64,000 bases of DNA from Mesorhizobium_B sp963522145 (GTDB lineage Bacteria; Pseudomonadota; Alphaproteobacteria; Rhizobiales; Rhizobiaceae), in the NCBI GenBank assembly GCA_963522145.1, contig CAUQXI010000006.1, positions 62,001 to 126,000 on the forward strand, written 5' to 3'. Position numbers and translations under genes: made by a program. Below the pieces are notes generated by a model. The model had not been told where the DNA came from, ran no database searches, and saw only the letters and a list, made by a program, of their open reading frames with translations. Shown piece after piece: positions 1 through 7,635 of the stretch. Within the stretch, counting starts at the first letter, position 1. Every line of letters begins with the position of its first letter.

Positions 1-284
1 TCCACCTGCGCGTGGGTGACGCTGCTCGTGCTGAACACTGGTGGCGTGAGACGTTGGGGCTCCACGCAGTGGCCCATTACGGAAAAGACGCGGTGTTCAT
101 GTCGAGCGGCGGTTACCACCACCATATCGGCGCGAATACGTGGCGAAGCTCGGGCGCCGGTCCACGCGATCAATCGCGCGCCGGCCTGTCCTGGGTCGAG
201 CTCAACTCGCGTGACGCCGGCGAGGCGCGGGAACTCAGCGACCCCTGGGGCACCGCGATCCGCGTGGTGCCCGGCTCAGGCTGA
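1..284 (+). CDS. VOC-family (glyoxalase/dioxygenase-fold) protein, C-terminal part
   Basis: The reading frame is open from the first bases of the window, so the true start lies upstream and only about 94 C-terminal residues are seen. The fragment begins HLRVGDAARAEHWW and contains GGYHHHIGANTW. Both are typical of the second half-domain of CatE/YdfO-like vicinal oxygen chelate proteins, where the His is a metal ligand. The enzyme substrate cannot be told from this fragment. It converges on purB and the two genes overlap by 9 bases at their stops (276-284). The family call is good; the specific function is unknown. Confidence 0.75.
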   Translation, partial: HLRVGDAARAEHWWRETLGLHAVAHYGKDAVFMSSGGYHHHIGANTWRSSGAGPRDQSRAGLSWVELNSRDAGEARELSDPWGTAIRVVPGSG

Positions 285-1589
285 CGCGGAACCGAACACG
301 CGCGAGAAGATCGTGTCCACATGCTTGGTGTGGTAGCCCAGATCGAACTTCTCACGCAGTTCGGCTTCGGGAATCGCCGCGCCTACCTCTTTGTCGGCGA
401 GGAGTTCCTCCAGGAAATCAGCGCCTTGCTCCCAGACCTTCATGGCGTTGCGCTGTACCAGCCGGTAGGCATCCTCACGGCTCACGCCTGCCTGAGTGAG
501 GGCAAGCAGCACGCGCTGCGAGTGGATGAGGCCGCGAAAGCGGTTCATGTTGGCGAGCATGTTCTTTGGATAGACCACGAGCTTGTCGATCACGCCTGTG
601 AGGCGCGCCAGCGCGAAATCGAGCGTGATCGTCGCATCGGGTCCGATCATCCGCTCGACAGAGGAATGCGAGATGTCGCGCTCGTGCCAGAGCGCCACAT
701 CCTCCATCGCCGGCATCGCAAAGGCGCGGACCATGCGGGCGAGGCCGGTCAGGTTCTCGGTCAGCACGGGGTTGCGCTTGTGAGGCATGGCGGAGGAGCC
801 CTTCTGGCCGGGCGAGAAATATTCCTCCGCTTCCAGAACCTCCGTGCGCTGAAGGTGGCGGATCTCGGTTGCGAGCCGCTCCACGCATGAGGCGACCACA
901 CCCAGCGTGGCAAAGAACATCGCGTGGCGATCGCGGGGGATCACCTGGGTGGAGACCGGCTCGGGCTTGAGGCCGAGCTTTTCGGCCACATGCTCTTCCA
1001 CGCGCGGATCGATATTGGCGAAGGTGCCGACCGCGCCGGAGATGGCGCAGGTGGCGATCTCCTCTCGTGCGCGCAGCAGGCGGTCGCGGCAGCGCGCGAA
1101 TTCCGCATAGGCGAGCGCGAGCTTCACGCCGAAGGTGGTCGGCTCGGCATGGATGCCGTGGCTGCGGCCGATGGTGACGGTATCCTTGTGCTCGAAGGCC
1201 CGCCGCTTCAACGCGGCCAGCAGGGCATCGACATCCGCGATGAGGATGTCGCTCGCGCGGGAAAGCTGAACCGCCAGGCAAGTGTCGAGCACATCAGAGG
1301 AGGTCATGCCCTGGTGGACGAAGCGTGCGTCGGGACCGACGAACTCCGCCAACGGGGTGAGAAAGGCGATCACGTCGTGCTTGGTTTCACGCTCGATCTC
1401 GTCGATGCGGGCGACGTCGAACTGCGCGTTGCCGCCTTTCTCCCAGATCGTGGCGGCTGCCTCCTTCGGGATGACGCCAAGCTCGGCCAGGGCGTCCGCG
1501 GCATGTGCCTCGATCTCGAACCAGATGCGGAACCGCGTTTCGGGCGACCAGATGGCCGTCATTTCGGGACGCGAATAGCGCGGGATCAT
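276..1589 (-). CDS. purB: adenylosuccinate lyase
   Basis: A 437-residue protein of the fumarase/aspartase superfamily. PurB cleaves SAICAR to AICAR and adenylosuccinate to AMP, both with release of fumarate, in cytosolic purine synthesis. The superfamily signature is SSAMPHKRNP in the middle of the protein; the catalytic-loop serine sits in it. The N-terminal MIPRYSRPEMTAIW is the usual alphaproteobacterial PurB start, and the length matches the family. The start is the ATG at 1589. It lies 79 bases downstream of the P1-peptidase gene on the same strand, so readthrough is possible, but the functions are unrelated. Its 3' end overlaps a convergent VOC gene by 9 bases. Confidence 0.97.
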   Translation of the reverse strand: MIPRYSRPEMTAIWSPETRFRIWFEIEAHAADALAELGVIPKEAAATIWEKGGNAQFDVARIDEIERETKHDVIAFLTPLAEFVGPDARFVHQGMTSSDVLDTCLAVQLSRASDILIADVDALLAALKRRAFEHKDTVTIGRSHGIHAEPTTFGVKLALAYAEFARCRDRLLRAREEIATCAISGAVGTFANIDPRVEEHVAEKLGLKPEPVSTQVIPRDRHAMFFATLGVVASCVERLATEIRHLQRTEVLEAEEYFSPGQKGSSAMPHKRNPVLTENLTGLARMVRAFAMPAMEDVALWHERDISHSSVERMIGPDATITLDFALARLTGVIDKLVVYPKNMLANMNRFRGLIHSQRVLLALTQAGVSREDAYRLVQRNAMKVWEQGADFLEELLADKEVGAAIPEAELREKFDLGYHTKHVDTIFSRVFGSASA

Positions 1590-1668
1590 GGGCTGGCTCT
1601 CAGGCGGAAGAAGGTCTGCCGCGCTCTACCAGAGCATAGACGGAGGCTCAACGCGGGAAGTCTCGTCG

Positions 1669-2679
1669 TCAACGCCAATCCGCCCAGGCCGGAAACGCGT
1701 CACCGGGCTCGCCATGTGCGGCGAAGACACCGCGCGCGATGGCACGTGCCATGACGAGGCCGGCCGCGGCGTGAAGCTCCATGCTTTCGCCGAAGTCGGG
1801 TGTCCTGGCGCTCGTGCCGGTCGCCAGACCGAAGACAAGATCGCCATCCGCCTGGGTGTGGGTCGGCCAGATGGCACGCACGAAGCCGTCATGGGCGGCG
1901 GAAGCCAGACGCTTCGCGCCTGTCTTGTCGAGAACGGCATCGGTGGCGACCACGCCGACCGTGGTGTTCGCGAGGCTACCCAGCTCCTCGCGGAACTTAA
2001 AACGCATCTTCCCGGCCTCGTCCGGCATCGGCGAGGGGAAGCCGAGCCCGCCGAACTCATCCTCAAGCTCGAAGGGCGCTGCCCAGAAGTGACGACTGCG
2101 CCCGACGGTCACCGAGCCGGTCGCATTGACTGCAACCAAGGCGGACACCGTGAAGCCGCTCGGGAGCACGGCGGATGCGGAGCCGAGGCCTCCCTTCAGC
2201 CCCGCTGTCAGCGCACCGGTTCCGGCGCCTACCGTGCCGATGGCGTGGTCGGCGGAGGCCGCGCGTGCCGCCGCGTAGCCCATCTCGCGATAGGGCGGGT
2301 AGCGCTCCCACTCCTTGTTCCCGCCATTGGACAGGTCGAACAAGATAGCGGCAGGCACGATGGGCACCCGATGATCGCGCACCACGAAGCCCACCCCGTC
2401 TTCACGCAGCGCCGCCTGCACGCCGGACGCCGCATCAAGCCCGAAGGCCGAGCCGCCGGACAAGACGATGGCGTTGACCGCCGGCACCATCGCATGCGGC
2501 GCGAGCAAGTCCGTTTCGCGGGTGCCCGGCGCGCCGCCAAGAATCTGCACGCCGGCCGGGGTAGGCGCGTCGCAGAGCACGACCGTCACGCCCGATTTGA
2601 GACGCGGGTCCGAGACGTTGCCCACGCGCAAACCGGCGACATCCGTGAAGAGGTTGCGCTGACCCGGACGTAACGTCAT
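1669..2679 (-). CDS. P1-family (DmpA/BapA-like) peptidase
   Basis: A 336-residue member of the S58/P1 family, self-processing aminopeptidases of the Ntn-hydrolase type that includes DmpA and BapA. Family landmarks are VLSGGSAFGLDAASGV, GTVGAGTGA followed by LKGGLGSAS, and NTTVGVVATDA. By alignment with DmpA the new N-terminus after autoprocessing would be Thr239, following Asn238; DmpA itself uses Ser, so this is a Thr-type member. No signal peptide is visible, so it is probably cytosolic. Substrates are unknown (beta-aminopeptides, D-peptides or amides occur in the family). Its ATG overlaps the stop of the solute-binding protein gene as ATGA, indicating translational coupling. Confidence 0.88.
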   Translation of the reverse strand: MTLRPGQRNLFTDVAGLRVGNVSDPRLKSGVTVVLCDAPTPAGVQILGGAPGTRETDLLAPHAMVPAVNAIVLSGGSAFGLDAASGVQAALREDGVGFVVRDHRVPIVPAAILFDLSNGGNKEWERYPPYREMGYAAARAASADHAIGTVGAGTGALTAGLKGGLGSASAVLPSGFTVSALVAVNATGSVTVGRSRHFWAAPFELEDEFGGLGFPSPMPDEAGKMRFKFREELGSLANTTVGVVATDAVLDKTGAKRLASAAHDGFVRAIWPTHTQADGDLVFGLATGTSARTPDFGESMELHAAAGLVMARAIARGVFAAHGEPGDAFPAWADWR

Positions 2680-3797
2680 TGGCTCTCCAGCGGCACGAAG
2701 CGGCGTCCGTCAAAGCGAAACGCTCCGTAGGGGCTCGCGACGAGATCGCCTTTCTCGTCGAACCCTACCGTTCCTAGGACGGTCGGGAAGCTCCTGCTCG
2801 ACAGCCAGCTTGCGTCGAATGCGGTGGCTTCTGCATGATCTCGTATTGCCGCTTCTACGATCTCGACTGCCGCATAGGCCGGCAGCACATAGCCCTCGGG
2901 CGCAGTGCCTCCCGCGGCGATTGCTTCTACGATCTCCGGCGCCGCCTGTTCAGCCCACTCGGGCAGACCGATCATGATCGTGCCTGCCGCCAGCGAGGCT
3001 TCCCCGCGCGCTGCGCGCAGAGACTCGCCGCCGGCGAAGACCAGGTCCACGCCGAGCACGGAAGCGTCCCGTGTCATGATCGCCACATCCTCCCGGTCTC
3101 CGCCCACAAAGACATGGGTGGCTCCGGCGCGCGCCAAACGGCCGACTAGGCCAATCTGGTTTTCCAGCTGAGGGCGGAAGGTGTCGACAAAGACCGGCTT
3201 GAGGGCGCGGCGCTCCGCTTCCGCGCGCACGCTTTCCGCCAGTTCACGGCCATAGATCGTGCCGTCATCCACGATGGCAAAAGGCTCGGTGCGCCACAAA
3301 CGGGGAATGATCTCCGCGGCCGCCGCGCGCTCGGCATCGGCGCGTGGCGCCAGGCGGAAGACCGGCCATCCTGTCTTTGCACGATTGTCGGTGAGGCTGT
3401 TCAGGCGTACGCCGCCCGTGATCGCCGGGATGTTTGCCCGCGCGAGGATCGGCATCGCCGCTTCAAGCGCTTCCGTGCACAGGAAGCCGATCACGGCGTC
3501 AGCTTTCGCGGAAACAAACCGGTCGGCCGCAGCGCGTCCGCCATCCGCCGTGCAGGCGTCGTCGACACTTTCGAGCCGGATCGTGTTCCGCGTAAGCGCC
3601 AAGGCTGCGGCCTGCGCGCCATCAAGCACCTGCTTTCCGAGGATCGCTGTCGGTCCGGAAAGGGGCGCCGCCACGCCGATCACGATCTCGCGTGCCGCCG
3701 CACTGCCGCACGGCAGCACGGCAGCGAAAGCCAAGGCGAGCATCCTCAGGCGCGGCTGAATGGTCGATCTCCTGCGTGTCTGCTCGGCCAAAGTCAC
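2676..3797 (-). CDS. periplasmic solute-binding protein, LivK/branched-chain amino acid type
   Basis: A 373-residue type I periplasmic binding protein. A basic N-terminus followed by MLALAFAAVLPCGSAAA is a signal peptide with cleavage near AAA-RE; a shorter start at that internal Met is possible. The mature protein starts EIVIGVAAPLSGPTAILGKQ, the classic LivJ/LivK opening. No permease or ATPase gene is adjacent, so its ABC transporter must be elsewhere, or the protein is a sensor-type binding protein. It is translationally coupled to the P1 peptidase, which suggests that the ligand may be a peptide or amide processed by that enzyme (inference). Confidence 0.85.
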   Translation of the reverse strand: MTLAEQTRRRSTIQPRLRMLALAFAAVLPCGSAAAREIVIGVAAPLSGPTAILGKQVLDGAQAAALALTRNTIRLESVDDACTADGGRAAADRFVSAKADAVIGFLCTEALEAAMPILARANIPAITGGVRLNSLTDNRAKTGWPVFRLAPRADAERAAAAEIIPRLWRTEPFAIVDDGTIYGRELAESVRAEAERRALKPVFVDTFRPQLENQIGLVGRLARAGATHVFVGGDREDVAIMTRDASVLGVDLVFAGGESLRAARGEASLAAGTIMIGLPEWAEQAAPEIVEAIAAGGTAPEGYVLPAYAAVEIVEAAIRDHAEATAFDASWLSSRSFPTVLGTVGFDEKGDLVASPYGAFRFDGRRFVPLESQ

Positions 3798-3860
3798 GGG
3801 GTCCAGCTAAAAGGGCAAGGCGGCCTGTGCAAGAGTGCCGTCACCCGTCGGTGAAAAGCT

Positions 3861-3889
3861 TTGCGGGTGTGCCCTTCGCTCCATATAGA
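3861..3889 (+). promoter_or_regulatory. possible sigma-70 promoter before the Cox-like operon
   Basis: TTGCGG at 3861-3866 and TATAGA at 3884-3889 are separated by 17 bases and lie about 40 bases before the ATG at 3927. The match to consensus is partial, particularly in the -35 element. The position fits expression of the run that starts with the flavin reductase. Confidence 0.35.
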
Positions 3890-3926
3890 GCATGATGTCC
3901 CATCGGTCTTTCAACTACCGCCTTCC

Positions 3927-4421
3927 ATGCTGACAACGCCGCATATCGAGCCGCACGCCTATCGCGACGCGATGAGCCGTTTCGCGGGAGCGGTTCATGT
4001 GGTGACCACCGCCGGTCCTGCAGGCCCGCGCGGCGCGACGGTGATCGCTGCCTGCTCCGTTTCCGACACCCCGCCCACGATCCTGGTCTGCGTCAACCGG
4101 GGAAGCCGGAGCAACGACCTGTTTGTGGACAATGGCGTGTTCGCGCTCAACACGCTGACGGCGCAGCATCAGGCCTTGTCCATCGCATTTTCAGGCATCA
4201 CCGGCCTGTCCACGGAAGAACGGTTCGCCCATGGCGAGTGGGATGTGATCGAGACCGGCTCGCCCACCCTGCGCGACGCGCTGACCGTATTTGACTGCCG
4301 GCTGATCGAAGCCAAGGATGTGGCGACCCATCGCGTGCTGTTCGGCAAGGTGGTCGGATTGCGCATCGGCGAGCGGCAGCAGCCGCTGATTTATCACGAC
4401 CGGGAGTACCACGTTCTGTGA
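3927..4421 (+). CDS. flavin reductase domain protein (HpaC/RutF-like)
   Basis: A 164-residue protein from the ATG at 3927; upstream in-frame triplets extend the frame but give no family-like sequence. The fold is the flavin reductase split-barrel: DAMSRFAGAVHVVTT at the N-terminus, then a GATVIAACSVSDTPPTILV strand and FALNTL. Such proteins reduce FMN/FAD with NAD(P)H for a partner monooxygenase, or act as flavoproteins themselves. No monooxygenase is nearby. The stop overlaps the GTG start of the MoxR gene, so it belongs to the same transcript as the Cox-like maturation genes. Whether it serves molybdenum hydroxylase maturation is an inference from position only. Confidence 0.88.
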   Translation: MLTTPHIEPHAYRDAMSRFAGAVHVVTTAGPAGPRGATVIAACSVSDTPPTILVCVNRGSRSNDLFVDNGVFALNTLTAQHQALSIAFSGITGLSTEERFAHGEWDVIETGSPTLRDALTVFDCRLIEAKDVATHRVLFGKVVGLRIGERQQPLIYHDREYHVL

Positions 4422-5359
4422 GCGCCGATCCCCCCGCTCTTCCCCGCCCTGTGCCGCAGTCGATCGAGGCGGTGCTCGATCTGCTGACGGGCGCTGACTA
4501 TGTCGCCGACCGCTCGCTGGCGACCGTTCTATTTCTCGCGCTGCGCATGAAGCGGCCGCTTTTCCTTGAAGGCGAGGCCGGTGTCGGGAAGACCGAGATC
4601 GCCAAGGTGCTGAGCAGTGCGCTGGGCCGCAGGCTGATCCGCCTGCAATGCTATGAAGGCCTCGACATCTCGTCCGCCGTTTATGAATGGAACTATGCGG
4701 CGCAGATGATCGAAATCCGCATGGGAGAGGCTGCCGGCAGCGTCGATCGGGCCGGCATGGAGCGCAGCGTGTTCTCTGAGCGCTTCCTGATCCGCCGTCC
4801 CGTGCTGGATGCGCTTTCGGGCGAGCCGGGCGCGGCGCCCATCTTCCTGATCGATGAGCTTGACCGGACAGACGAGGCCTTTGAGGCGTTCCTGCTTGAG
4901 ATACTGTCGGACTTTCAGGTGACGGTGCCCGAACTCGGCACGATCAGGGCTGCCGAGCCGCCAATCGTGCTCATCACCTCCAACCGAACGCGCGAAATCC
5001 ATGACGCGCTGAAGCGTCGCTGTCTTTATCACTGGGTGGATTATCCCGCGGCAGCCCGTGAACTGGAGATCATCCGCCGCAAGGTGCCTCACGCGAATGA
5101 GCGACTGTCCGCAGAAGTCGTGCTCTTCGTTCAGAAGCTTCGCCAAATGGAGCTGTTCAAGGCGCCCGGCGTAGCGGAAACGCTCGACTGGGCCCATGCG
5201 TTGACCGAGCTTGAGCGGCTGGCGCTCGATCCTGAAACGGTGTCCGACACGATCGGCGTTCTGCTCAAGTACCAGGACGACATCGCGCGCATCGCGGAGG
5301 GCGAGGGTCGCCGGCTGCTCGACGAGGTGAAGGCGGAACTCGCCGCCTCGACGGGATGA
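4418..5359 (+). CDS. MoxR/CoxD-type AAA+ ATPase
   Basis: A 313-residue AAA+ ATPase. Walker A is GEAGVGKTEIAK, Walker B is IFLIDELDR, and sensor-1 is in LITSNRTREIHDALKRRC, where MoxR proteins place an Asn and the arginine finger region. The start is a GTG whose last bases overlap the previous TGA. MoxR ATPases work with VWA-domain partners as chaperones that insert metals or cofactors; CoxD of Oligotropha acts in building the [CuSMoO2] centre of CO dehydrogenase. The VWA partner follows directly with an ATGA overlap. No cox structural genes are in the window, so I give no gene symbol. Confidence 0.93.
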   Translation: MSADPPALPRPVPQSIEAVLDLLTGADYVADRSLATVLFLALRMKRPLFLEGEAGVGKTEIAKVLSSALGRRLIRLQCYEGLDISSAVYEWNYAAQMIEIRMGEAAGSVDRAGMERSVFSERFLIRRPVLDALSGEPGAAPIFLIDELDRTDEAFEAFLLEILSDFQVTVPELGTIRAAEPPIVLITSNRTREIHDALKRRCLYHWVDYPAAARELEIIRRKVPHANERLSAEVVLFVQKLRQMELFKAPGVAETLDWAHALTELERLALDPETVSDTIGVLLKYQDDIARIAEGEGRRLLDEVKAELAASTG

Positions 5360-6588
5360 CCGCCGCTGCCGCGCCCGACTTCATCGCGGGCGGCAGGCTT
5401 GCCGATAATACCGTTTTCTTTGTCCGCGCCCTGCGCAAGGCAGGTTTGCGGATCGGCCCGGCCGCCACGCGCGATGCGGTGGAGGCGGTGCTTGTCGCCG
5501 GGCTCGGCAATCGCGACGACTTCTATTGGACGCTCCATGCCGTGCTGACCACCCGCCACGAGGATCATGCCGTATTCGATGAGGCGTTCCGGCTGTTCTG
5601 GAAGTCGCGCGAACTGGTCGAAAAGATGCTCGCCATGTTCTCGCCGGTGGCGCTCGACCGGCGCGAGAAGCAGAAGCCGCGCGCGGCCGAAGCGCGCGCC
5701 GCGAACGCCATGCTTCCGGACCATCGTTCCGGCGCGCCGGAGGAGAAGCCGCAGATCGAGGTGGATGCGCGCTTCACCACATCCGGCAGCGAGGTGCTGC
5801 GTGCCAAGGACTTCGCGCAAATGTCGGCGGCCGAACTCGCCCAGGCACGGCGCGACATCGCGGCTCTGCGCTTGCCTTTCGATCTGGTCGCTACGCGCCG
5901 TTTCCGCCCGGACAACAGCGGGCGCAGGATCGATCCCCGCGCGACGCTGAGAAGTGCGGCGCGGACGGGCGGGTCGCTCATCCTGCCACGCTTTCGGGAG
6001 CGCCGCAAAGTCCAGCCGCCACTGGTGGTGCTCGCCGATATTTCCGGCTCCATGAGCCAATACACGCGCATCTTCCTTCATTTCATCCATGCGCTGTCCG
6101 AGCACAGGCAGCGCGTTCACACCTTCGTCTTCGGTACGCGGCTGACCAACCTCACCCGCGCCATGCGCCATCGCGATCCTGATCAGGCGCTCGCGGATGC
6201 CGCGCTGCTGGTGCGCGACTGGTCGGGCGGCACCCGGATCGGCGAAGCGCTCGGCGGGTTCAACCGGCTCTGGTCGCGGCGCGTGCTGGGGCAGGGCGCC
6301 ACCGTGCTGCTCATTACAGACGGGCTGGAGCGAGAGGACACGAGCACGCTTTCCGCAGAGATGGAGCGGCTCGGCAGATCCTGCCGGCGGCTGATCTGGC
6401 TCAATCCGCTGCTGCGGTTCGACGGCTTCGAACCGCGTGCACGTGGCGTGCGTGCCATGCTGCCGCATGTGGACGAGCTTCGGCCTGTTCATACGCTGAA
6501 TGCGCTGGGAGATCTCTGCCGCTCCCTTGACGGACGCCACAGCGGGGAGTTCGATCCGAAGCGTTGGATGGCGCGGCTCACCGCGTGA
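5356..6588 (+). CDS. CoxE-like VWA-domain protein
   Basis: A 410-residue protein with a C-terminal von Willebrand A domain. The MIDAS metal site is seen as DISGSMS (about residue 227), the Thr of GGTRIG, and ITDGLE. The N-terminal half is helical and typical of CoxE. In Oligotropha, CoxE pairs with the CoxD ATPase for maturation of the CO dehydrogenase active site. The ATGA overlap with the upstream MoxR gene is the usual arrangement for these partners. It may act at the membrane in other species, but no membrane segment is visible here. Confidence 0.92.
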   Translation: MTAAAAPDFIAGGRLADNTVFFVRALRKAGLRIGPAATRDAVEAVLVAGLGNRDDFYWTLHAVLTTRHEDHAVFDEAFRLFWKSRELVEKMLAMFSPVALDRREKQKPRAAEARAANAMLPDHRSGAPEEKPQIEVDARFTTSGSEVLRAKDFAQMSAAELAQARRDIAALRLPFDLVATRRFRPDNSGRRIDPRATLRSAARTGGSLILPRFRERRKVQPPLVVLADISGSMSQYTRIFLHFIHALSEHRQRVHTFVFGTRLTNLTRAMRHRDPDQALADAALLVRDWSGGTRIGEALGGFNRLWSRRVLGQGATVLLITDGLEREDTSTLSAEMERLGRSCRRLIWLNPLLRFDGFEPRARGVRAMLPHVDELRPVHTLNALGDLCRSLDGRHSGEFDPKRWMARLTA

Positions 6589-6597
6589 GGAGGCAGC

Positions 6598-6933
6598 ATG
6601 GAACAGGCAAGGCTCGATGAGGTACGCGATCCGCTGCTGATCGCTGAGAGCTGGGCCGGCGAGGGGCGGCGGGTGGCCGTCGCGACCGTGGTCGAAACAT
6701 GGGGCTCCGCCCCCAGGCCGGTCGGCAGCCATCTGGTGATTGATGCGGACGGAAATTTTCACGGCTCGGTGTCCGGCGGCTGCGTCGAAGGCGCGGTGGT
6801 GGGAGAGGCCGCCGAGGTGATCGAGAGCGGAGGCTCGCGCATGCTCGAATTCGGCGTGGCAGACGAGACTGCGTGGCGCGTCGGCCTGTCCTGCGGTGGG
6901 CGCATCAAGGTCTTTGTCGAGAAGCTGGCCTGA
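6598..6933 (+). CDS. XdhC/CoxF N-terminal-domain protein (short)
   Basis: A 111-residue protein corresponding to the XdhC_CoxI N-terminal domain alone. It has TWGSAPRPVGSHL, GSVSGGCVEGAV and a terminal LSCGGRIKVFVE with conserved Cys residues. XdhC proteins bind molybdenum cofactor, help its sulfuration and insert it into xanthine-dehydrogenase-family enzymes. A good ribosome site (GAGGAGG) precedes the ATG. The Rossmann half of a standard XdhC is the next gene, so the two probably act as a pair. Confidence 0.9.
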   Translation: MEQARLDEVRDPLLIAESWAGEGRRVAVATVVETWGSAPRPVGSHLVIDADGNFHGSVSGGCVEGAVVGEAAEVIESGGSRMLEFGVADETAWRVGLSCGGRIKVFVEKLA

Positions 6934-6936
6934 GCG

Positions 6937-7635
6937 ATGGAGCTAGCTTCGCTCAAGGCGATCAATGCGGAGCGCCGCGCCCGGCGCGCTGTGATCCTGC
7001 TGACCGATCTTTCCCGTGGCGCCGATCGCGTGGTTCGCGAAAGTGACGTGGTGGAGGGTGAACTCACGCCGCTTGTGCGCTCAGCCTTCGCGACAGGAAA
7101 ATCAGGCAGCATCCAGGCCGATGGCCGGGACTGGTTCCTGACGGTTCATCTTCCGCAGCCACGCATCGTGGTGATCGGCGCGGTGCATATCAGCCAGGCG
7201 CTCGCGCCGATGGCACGGATCGCGGGGTTCTCCGTCGAAATCATCGACCCCCGCACCGCGTTCGCGACGCCGGGCCGTTTTCCCGAAGTGCCGTTGCGCG
7301 CTGAGTGGCCCGAGGACGTGCTGCGCGACAGCCCGCTCGACGCCTATACGGCTGTCGCGGCGCTGACGCATGACCCTAAGATCGACGACGTTCCGCTCGC
7401 CGAAGCGCTACGCGCGCAATGCTTCTATGTCGGCGCGTTAGGAAGCCGGAAGACCCATGCCAAGCGGCTAGAGCGGCTTTCTGCCCAAGGGCTCGGCCCT
7501 GATGCGCTGAATGCCATCCACGCCCCGATCGGCCTCAACATCGGCGCATCCAGCCCCGCCGAAATCGCCGTCGCGGTGCTGGCCGAGGTCATCGAATCGT
7601 TTCGGCGGCGCGGTCTCGGCGGAGGCGCTGCTTGA
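6937..7635 (+). CDS. XdhC Rossmann-domain protein (CoxI-like C-terminal part)
   Basis: A 232-residue protein with the XdhC_C Rossmann domain: RIVVIGAVHISQALAP supplies the dinucleotide-binding start, followed by VEIIDPR, AALTHDPK, FYVGALGSRKTHAKR and the end motif IGLNIGASSPAEIAVAV. These are all hallmark XdhC C-terminal features. The N-terminal 70 residues are not the usual XdhC N-domain; that domain is the preceding gene, 3 bases upstream. Role: delivery of matured molybdenum cofactor to a hydroxylase (family knowledge). Confidence 0.9.
   Translation: MELASLKAINAERRARRAVILLTDLSRGADRVVRESDVVEGELTPLVRSAFATGKSGSIQADGRDWFLTVHLPQPRIVVIGAVHISQALAPMARIAGFSVEIIDPRTAFATPGRFPEVPLRAEWPEDVLRDSPLDAYTAVAALTHDPKIDDVPLAEALRAQCFYVGALGSRKTHAKRLERLSAQGLGPDALNAIHAPIGLNIGASSPAEIAVAVLAEVIESFRRRGLGGGAA

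Noticed and set aside
5131..6762. 543-residue open frame on the minus strand opposite CoxE
   Set aside because: It lies antisense to a clear VWA protein; its sequence is rich in Arg, Ala and His without any domain.
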